Below, in pieces: positions 51,733 to 55,507 of a stretch of DNA of 55,507 nt. A program made the translations under genes and the position numbers. The notes under the pieces were generated by a model that saw only the letters and a list, made by a program, of their open reading frames with translations, was not told where the DNA came from and ran no database searches. Within the stretch, counting starts at the first letter, position 1; each line of letters opens with the position of its first letter. Origin of the DNA: an uncultured Lachnospiraceae bacterium (GTDB lineage: Bacteria > Bacillota > Clostridia > Lachnospirales > Lachnospiraceae); contig CAJUEY010000019.1 in assembly GCA_910585825.1 (NCBI GenBank), positions 1-55,507 of the forward strand. The letters run 5' to 3'.

Positions 51733-53055
51733 GTGAGTGTATTTGTAAATATTTTGGTATTGTGTGGAATTTATCTGGTAGAATTGGCCTGTTATCAGTT
51801 GGGAATTCGGATTTTGTTTGAGGTGCGGCAGAAGTCGTATGTCTGGATGGCAGTGGGGATTGTTTGTCCGGTGATTATTGGGGTGTTGCCGGTGGAGGCA
51901 ACGGGAAAAAATACATTGGTTTCATTTAGCGTTATTGGAGCAATATTCTTGTCAATGGAAGGGAAAAGGATAGAAAAGGGAGTTGAATTAACACTTACAT
52001 TAATTTTATTAGAATGTTTAGCAGATGTTTTGCCAGCTTCAAGATATGTGGTTATAATTTTTGCGGATAAAATGTTAGTGGACAATTGGGAATATTTAAT
52101 ATCTAACTGTTGGGTAGCATTGGAGGTTGCGTTGATATATTTAATCCGAAAGAAAATACATCATTGTATGAATGGGAATATAAATTCTGCAATTTATTTT
52201 GTTATAGGTATTATTGCTGTTTCAATGCTGTTTTGTTTAACGGCTTTGAATTATGCAAAATTTTATACAAATAATGAAATCTTTATACTATCATGCAATA
52301 TATTAAACGTAGCTATAAATATCTGCGTGTTTTTGCTAATTATTTTTGTTATTTATATTAAAAATACGCATGAACAGTTAAAGCGTTTGTTGCGTACAGA
52401 ACAGTTATTAAAAGAATCACAAGTGAATTATTATAAACAGGCATTAAGAAAAGAAGAAAATACCAGAAAGTACAGACATGATATGATGAGTCATCTGACA
52501 TATGTGAGAGATATTTTGGATAAAGATCGAGTAGAGGATGCAGAGATATATTTGGAAAATATTCTGGGAGGATTTCAGAAAATTCAGAGTACATATTACA
52601 TAGTTGGAAATGAAATGGTTGAGATAATTATGAATTATTTTTTTGCAATTCTGCCAGATAATACAGAGATTATTATTAAAAATATATGTCCTGTTGAATT
52701 TGATGTAGAGGATACAGAAGTATGTACGATATTTTCTAATATTTTTCAGAATGCGGTAGAGGAAATAACGGACAATTTTATAGAGGATGCAAAAATTATT
52801 GTGGCAGTTCAAAAAGGAAAAGATTATGCGGAGTATAATATTAAAAATTCTTTATCTGCAAAAATTGATGAGGTATACATTAATAAAAATGGTTTGCTAA
52901 AGTCGCATAAATCGGACAAAAAGAATCATGGAATTGGAATGGGAAATGTAAAGAAAGCAGTAGAAAGAAATAATGGAAAATTTGAATGGTATCAGGAAAA
53001 AGGGTATTTTGGTGTAAGTATTATATTGCCAATAAAAGAAGTATTCCATAAATGA
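51733..53055 (+). CDS. GHKL-type sensor histidine kinase (AgrC-like)
   Basis: The N-terminal half (about 1-215) has about six transmembrane helices and no large extracellular loop. A coiled linker then leads to the H-box KYRHDMMSHLTYVRDIL with the phospho-acceptor His. The ATPase has FSNIFQNAVEEI (N box) and GIGMGNVKKAVERNNGKFEWYQEKGYFGVSIILP (G box). This is the HPK10/AgrC class that senses secreted peptides. GTG 51733 is chosen, with GAGG 7 nt upstream; a TTG two codons earlier is too close. The candidate signal or target peptide at 54589 lies 1.5 kb downstream. Confidence 0.9.
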   Translation: MSVFVNILVLCGIYLVELACYQLGIRILFEVRQKSYVWMAVGIVCPVIIGVLPVEATGKNTLVSFSVIGAIFLSMEGKRIEKGVELTLTLILLECLADVLPASRYVVIIFADKMLVDNWEYLISNCWVALEVALIYLIRKKIHHCMNGNINSAIYFVIGIIAVSMLFCLTALNYAKFYTNNEIFILSCNILNVAINICVFLLIIFVIYIKNTHEQLKRLLRTEQLLKESQVNYYKQALRKEENTRKYRHDMMSHLTYVRDILDKDRVEDAEIYLENILGGFQKIQSTYYIVGNEMVEIIMNYFFAILPDNTEIIIKNICPVEFDVEDTEVCTIFSNIFQNAVEEITDNFIEDAKIIVAVQKGKDYAEYNIKNSLSAKIDEVYINKNGLLKSHKSDKKNHGIGMGNVKKAVERNNGKFEWYQEKGYFGVSIILPIKEVFHK

Positions 53056-53102
53056 TAAAAGAAGTTGTTAGAGTATTAAGAAAAAATTGTCATAGCTCAT
53101 AG
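53052..53102 (+). CDS. 16-codon ORF overlapping the kinase stop
   Basis: ATG at 53052 overlaps the kinase TGA (ATGA) and opens MIKEVVRVLRKNCHSS before TAG. It may be a coupled micro-peptide, the remnant of a deleted third gene, or chance. It has one Cys. No ribosome binding site of its own is clear. Confidence 0.2.
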   Translation: MIKEVVRVLRKNCHSS

Positions 53103-53317
53103 AAGATACATATTTCTTTTAAGCTGTATGGTTTAATAAAAGAGCAGATATGATGATTATGATATGGATATTATTTGTTCCATATGTATAGGAACCATTA
53201 TTGGATGGCGTGATTTCCGGAATAAAAAAAGTTTTTGATGCCTTTTATATATCTTTAGGAAGTTTAGAAATATAATAAGAAATTTTCCTATAAATTTTAT
53301 ATTATTATAAAATTTCC
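53103..53317. other. Spacer between the kinase and the toxin gene, with an AT-only hairpin
   Basis: No gene is supported. AAATTTTATA-TTAT-TATAAAATTT (53292-53315) is a perfect 10-bp hairpin that sits just beyond the ancestral stop (53318-53320) of the toxin gene on the minus strand and may end that transcript. Confidence 0.4.
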
Positions 53318-53380
53318 TTAATTCAATAAAATATTCTCATAAAAGTTCTTTGCTGTCACGATTTGAATATTTCCATATTG

Positions 53381-53722
53381 CTATATTACGAGAAGGTCTT
53401 TTTCTCCGCTGACAATACATAAAGCATGAGAATCTTTTGCACATTCCAGAAATTTATTATCGTCTGGATCACGGCATATATTAACATGAGTAGTTGGTTC
53501 AAACATTTCCATAGCTTTAATCAGTGGACTTAAAATATCTTTATTGATGTGTCCTTGTTTTCTATTAATCATTTCCTGCACAATTTCTTCATATTCATTG
53601 ACAATTTCAGTTGTAGCACAAGCTATTATTTTTTGATTGACAACAGCGCTAAGAATTTTTCTTGGAAATCTGCCAAAAAATACTCCGGAAATCAGTACAT
53701 TTGTATCTATCACAATTCTCAT
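53381..53722 (-). CDS. PIN-domain toxin, truncated by an amber codon
   Basis: The 113-aa product matches the PIN toxin family: IDTNVLISG (first acidic residue, D6), the ATTEIVNEYEEIV helix, and CRDPDDNKFLECAKDSHALCIVSGEKDLL with the C-terminal acidic residues, so the RNase site looks complete. Translation stops at TAG (53383-53381) after DLLVI. Reading on in the same frame gives QYGNIQIVTAKNFYENILLN and then TAA at 53320-53318, which is the normal C-terminus of such proteins. The last strand and helix are therefore lost, and the toxin may be weak or inactive. It overlaps the antitoxin by 4 bp. Confidence 0.85.
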   Translation of the reverse strand: MRIVIDTNVLISGVFFGRFPRKILSAVVNQKIIACATTEIVNEYEEIVQEMINRKQGHINKDILSPLIKAMEMFEPTTHVNICRDPDDNKFLECAKDSHALCIVSGEKDLLVI

Positions 53723-53985
53723 ACTCGTTTCTTCTCTCTAACTGATTTGACAATATCATCAACATCATTTTCATGATATCCAACAGATCTTGCCCATTTT
53801 TGAGCTTCGTCCAGTGAAACTTCAAATTCTTCGGCTGACGGAAGTTTTAAAGTCTTAAGCATGATGACATCTCCTGAAGTATATGCTACTAATTTATCCC
53901 CGGTATCAATCGACAAGAGCTTTCGGATGCTGACTGGTAAGGAAATCTGGCCCTTGGAAGAAACTGTTAATATTTGTGTTTTCAC
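53719..53985 (-). CDS. AbrB/MazE-type antitoxin
   Basis: The 88-aa protein has an N-terminal swapped-hairpin AbrB DNA-binding domain (ILTVSSKGQISLPVSIRKLLSIDTGDKLVAY) and a C-terminal acidic, probably toxin-binding tail (EEFEVSLDEAQKWARSVGYHENDVDD). It is encoded upstream of and overlapping the PIN toxin, as usual. A 15-bp palindrome just upstream is a likely autoregulatory operator. Confidence 0.88.
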   Translation of the reverse strand: MKTQILTVSSKGQISLPVSIRKLLSIDTGDKLVAYTSGDVIMLKTLKLPSAEEFEVSLDEAQKWARSVGYHENDVDDIVKSVREKKRV

Positions 53986-54004
53986 TTGTTTACACTCCCT
54001 TTGT

Positions 54005-54019
54005 GTAAGAATTTCTTAC
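54005..54019 (-). promoter_or_regulatory. Palindromic operator of the toxin-antitoxin operon
   Basis: GTAAGAA-T-TTCTTAC is a perfect palindrome 20 bp before the antitoxin start. It touches a -10-like TATAAG (54024-54019 on the minus strand), the expected place for AbrB-type autorepression. Confidence 0.55.
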
Positions 54020-54024
54020 TTATA

Positions 54025-54588
54025 TCATGCCATAGCGTAAAAAAATATGCAAGAAAAATTGAATTCATCATTTGACAATGTAGCAAAAGATTTGAAAAAA
54101 CTTGATCATTTGACATGCAATTTCTTGATGTTTATCACCAATTAGTTTTATGGTAGAAGATATATTTCTTTTATTGGAATAATCTGTATTTTATTCAGCC
54201 ATAGTGATTCCAACTAAAAAGCCTCGAATCCGAGGGATACTGGAGAACAAACTGGCAATGTCTTATATATGCATAACGAGGTAAAATATCAAGATTGATT
54301 TGAAACCCTGCTATAAATTAATGTATATCAAGTCTATACCATATTATAGAGCAAAAATAATATGAATAGAATATTTTTTTATATATCCGTTTACAGAAAC
54401 AATAAAAATAATTATATAATAGTCTGGACGTAAGTAATTTTCAGACTATTTATAATTATTTTTTATTTTTCCCATTTAGGAAGATAAAATGCCGTTAGGG
54501 AAGATATCATGGCATTGGTGAAAGTAAGAAGATACTCTGTTTGTGAAAGATTTATTTCAAAAATGTAATTAGCAGACAGAGGAGGAAA
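54025..54588. other. Gene-free stretch with a promoter and direct repeats upstream of a small peptide gene
   Basis: No gene seen. TTTACA (54390-54395) and TATAAT (54415-54420), with a 19-bp spacer, may be a promoter; ATAGTCTG/CAGACTAT (54419-54449) forms a hairpin at the start of its transcript, followed by a T-rich run. Two tandem imperfect 20-bp repeats (TTAGG-AAGATA..ATG at 54476 and TTAGGGAAGATA..ATG at 54495) lie about 75-115 bp before the peptide gene. Confidence 0.45.
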
Positions 54589-54648
54589 ATGACTATGATA
54601 GCCAGTAGCTTATTAGATCAAATTGTAAGATGGATTTTTGGATTCTAA
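54589..54648 (+). CDS. 17-19 aa hydrophobic/amphipathic peptide with strong SD
   Basis: GAGGAGG (54579-54585) precedes ATG 54589 (19 aa) and ATG 54595 (17 aa, better spacing). The peptide MTMIASSLLDQIVRWIFGF ends at TAA 54646-54648. It is rich in I/L/V/F/W with D, Q and R on the polar positions, uncharged overall, and could form an amphipathic helix. A perfect 11-bp terminator follows 27 bp later. This is the layout of a real micro-gene: size and character recall delta-lysin/phenol-soluble-modulin peptides, or a small membrane toxin. No family is identified; an Agr-like regulator pair lies 1.5 kb upstream. Confidence 0.55.
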   Translation: MTMIASSLLDQIVRWIFGF

Positions 54649-54674
54649 AAATCATATTTCAAACCTATTCACCG

Positions 54675-54717
54675 GGTGTTCACTTCATCTCAAAGTGAAC
54701 ACCTAAAATTTTATAAA
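54675..54717 (+). terminator. Terminator after the small peptide gene
   Basis: GGTGTTCACTT (54675-54685) and AAGTGAACACC (54693-54703) pair perfectly around a 7-nt loop and are followed by TAAAATTTTATA. Confidence 0.8.
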
Positions 54718-54736
54718 AATTCAAAGGATAAAACAA

Positions 54737-55297
54737 ATGACAATAAGGGAAGCAAAAGAAATTTACTTAAAATCAGACTGCTCCTATTTCGTAATGTGTT
54801 CCAATCACTATTCCGACTACATAGAATACAGAAAGCTTGAAATTCCGAAAAAGCAGGAGACAGAATGGAAAAATGAGAAAATTCAAATGCTGTACACGGA
54901 AATACGGAGAACGGGAAATCCGCTGTTATTTCAGAGATTATGCGAAATTGCAGTGGAGTTTCGGGATTACGAAAAATTGCTGATTGTCATGTATGCATTA
55001 AAAAGCATCAAAGGGCCGCTGACGGAAAAACAGCGGATTGCGATTTCCGAAGTCATATTGGGAAAGCGATCCCTGAAAGTCAGAAGCGGACTTATTTACT
55101 GGGCATATGATAACGGACAGAGAGGAATTTCCACATTATTAATGGATTTGGTTTTGGAATATCTGAATATTCCAAATATCATAAATATTGAACTGGAACG
55201 AAAGCAGCAAAAATTAAGACGGATTTGTAAAAGAATGATAAGAGAACTGAATTTGAACTTTTCTAAGCAGTATTTGCAGCATTACTATCAGTTTTAG
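54737..55297 (+). CDS. Unrecognised 186-aa helical protein
   Basis: ATG 54737 follows AAAGGATAAAACA. The 186-aa product (MTIREAKEIYLKSDCSYFVMC...) is predicted all-helical, basic at its C-terminal end (ERKQQKLRRICKRMIRELN), with no signal peptide, membrane helix or known motif. The region EIAVEFRDYEKLLIVMYALKS suggests helical repeats. I do not recognise a family with confidence. It lies just after the small-peptide terminator, so it either has its own promoter or depends on read-through. Confidence 0.7.
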   Translation: MTIREAKEIYLKSDCSYFVMCSNHYSDYIEYRKLEIPKKQETEWKNEKIQMLYTEIRRTGNPLLFQRLCEIAVEFRDYEKLLIVMYALKSIKGPLTEKQRIAISEVILGKRSLKVRSGLIYWAYDNGQRGISTLLMDLVLEYLNIPNIINIELERKQQKLRRICKRMIRELNLNFSKQYLQHYYQF

Positions 55298-55507
55298 GAG
55301 AATGATTTTTGCTAGTTCATAACTCATCTCATAAAGAATAAATGCCTTTTTCAATTCTTAATCTTAAAATTGTTTAGTTAGCCATTGCCACAATCAAAAC
55401 TGAATAAGTAACGCAGCGTCAGAGCGCATAGGAAGTCAGAAAAACTTTATATATAACTCAAACTTCCCACACCATTTGGTGTGTTGAACCTTGAAAAATC
55501 AATACTT
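55298..55507. other. Gene-free end of the window
   Basis: No ORF is supported. CACACCA-TT-TGGTGTG (about 55470-55485) is a perfect palindrome without a T run. The window ends before any following gene. Confidence 0.5.

Noticed and set aside
53103..53317. An agrB/agrD remnant after the sensor kinase
   Set aside because: Short readable stretches (for example SFKLYGLIKEQ) were too weak to assign; no AgrB motifs are visible.
284..53722. Possible amber (TAG) recoding in this organism, from two genes with in-frame TAG
   Set aside because: TAG is used as the normal stop of clearly complete genes here (dapL, valS, the S8 protease), and no suppressor tRNA or PylRS-like gene is seen; independent mutations are simpler.

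Overview
The window reads as a chromosomal segment of a low-to-medium GC, endospore-forming Clostridia, most likely a Lachnospiraceae. This rests on the spoIIAA-spoIIAB-sigF operon, a valS T-box leader, LL-diaminopimelate aminotransferase (dapL), the gram-positive YolD / Y-family polymerase pair, the zinc-ribbon TPR protein and the ECF pantothenate transporter. I cannot fix the genus. No rRNA, tRNA or CRISPR array was seen.

Layout. 1-1.2 kb: edge of a small membrane protein gene and a decayed mobile-element remnant (tnpV with an amber codon). 1.2-7.4 kb: a LlaJI/BsuMI-like restriction-modification island (41-aa leader ORF, adenine MTase, cytosine MTase, McrB-like AAA GTPase, LlaJI-type nuclease). 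7.5-8.9 kb: a secreted BspA-type leucine-rich-repeat protein with nine 24-bp repeats. 9.1-11.4 kb: a small protein, YolD and an SOS-type DNA polymerase behind a LexA-like box. 11.5-18.8 kb: a structured intergenic element, an O-antigen-ligase-like protein, hisA, dapF, dapL, nfo, a TVP38-family protein and a Vsr-like nuclease. 18.9-25.7 kb: T-box/valS, a TPR protein and the sigma-F operon. 25.7-27.2 kb: nicotinate phosphoribosyltransferase.

27.6-41.9 kb is the most distinctive region: a ribosomal-peptide (RiPP) locus of the CcpM / CLI_3235 type. It holds a LytTR regulator, a divergent ABC exporter, a radical SAM maturase, a TIGR04066-type maturation protein, an acyl-carrier-related protein and a Cys-rich precursor. 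These are followed by four tandem FtsX-like permease genes and a subtilisin-like protease. The four permeases share an identical 441-bp block but have mosaic ends. Two decayed copies of the precursor gene sit between or after them, so a precursor+permease unit was apparently amplified in tandem and then homogenised. The genes share a leader in which the Shine-Dalgarno sequence can be hidden in a hairpin, with a competing upstream hairpin. One 164-bp MITE with a TA duplication has landed between permeases 2 and 3, and the paralogous spacer supplies its empty site. Direct repeats with a 21-bp period between the divergent exporter and maturase promoters are candidate sites for the LytTR regulator.

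41.9-49.4 kb: a GNAT fragment, a GNAT fusion, then a pantothenate/CoA operon (panC-panD-coaBC, a BASS transporter, an ECF S component), an Mrp ATPase and an RlmI-like methyltransferase. 49.4-55.5 kb: a gene-poor accessory end with a broken ATPase gene, an Agr-like LytTR/GHKL two-component pair, an AbrB/PIN toxin-antitoxin pair whose toxin is cut by an amber codon, a 17-19 aa hydrophobic peptide gene with strong SD and its own terminator, and an unrecognised 186-aa protein. A 52-bp dispersed intergenic repeat precedes dapL, spoIIAA and mrp.

All homology calls are by eye from motifs and family memory; no search was run.
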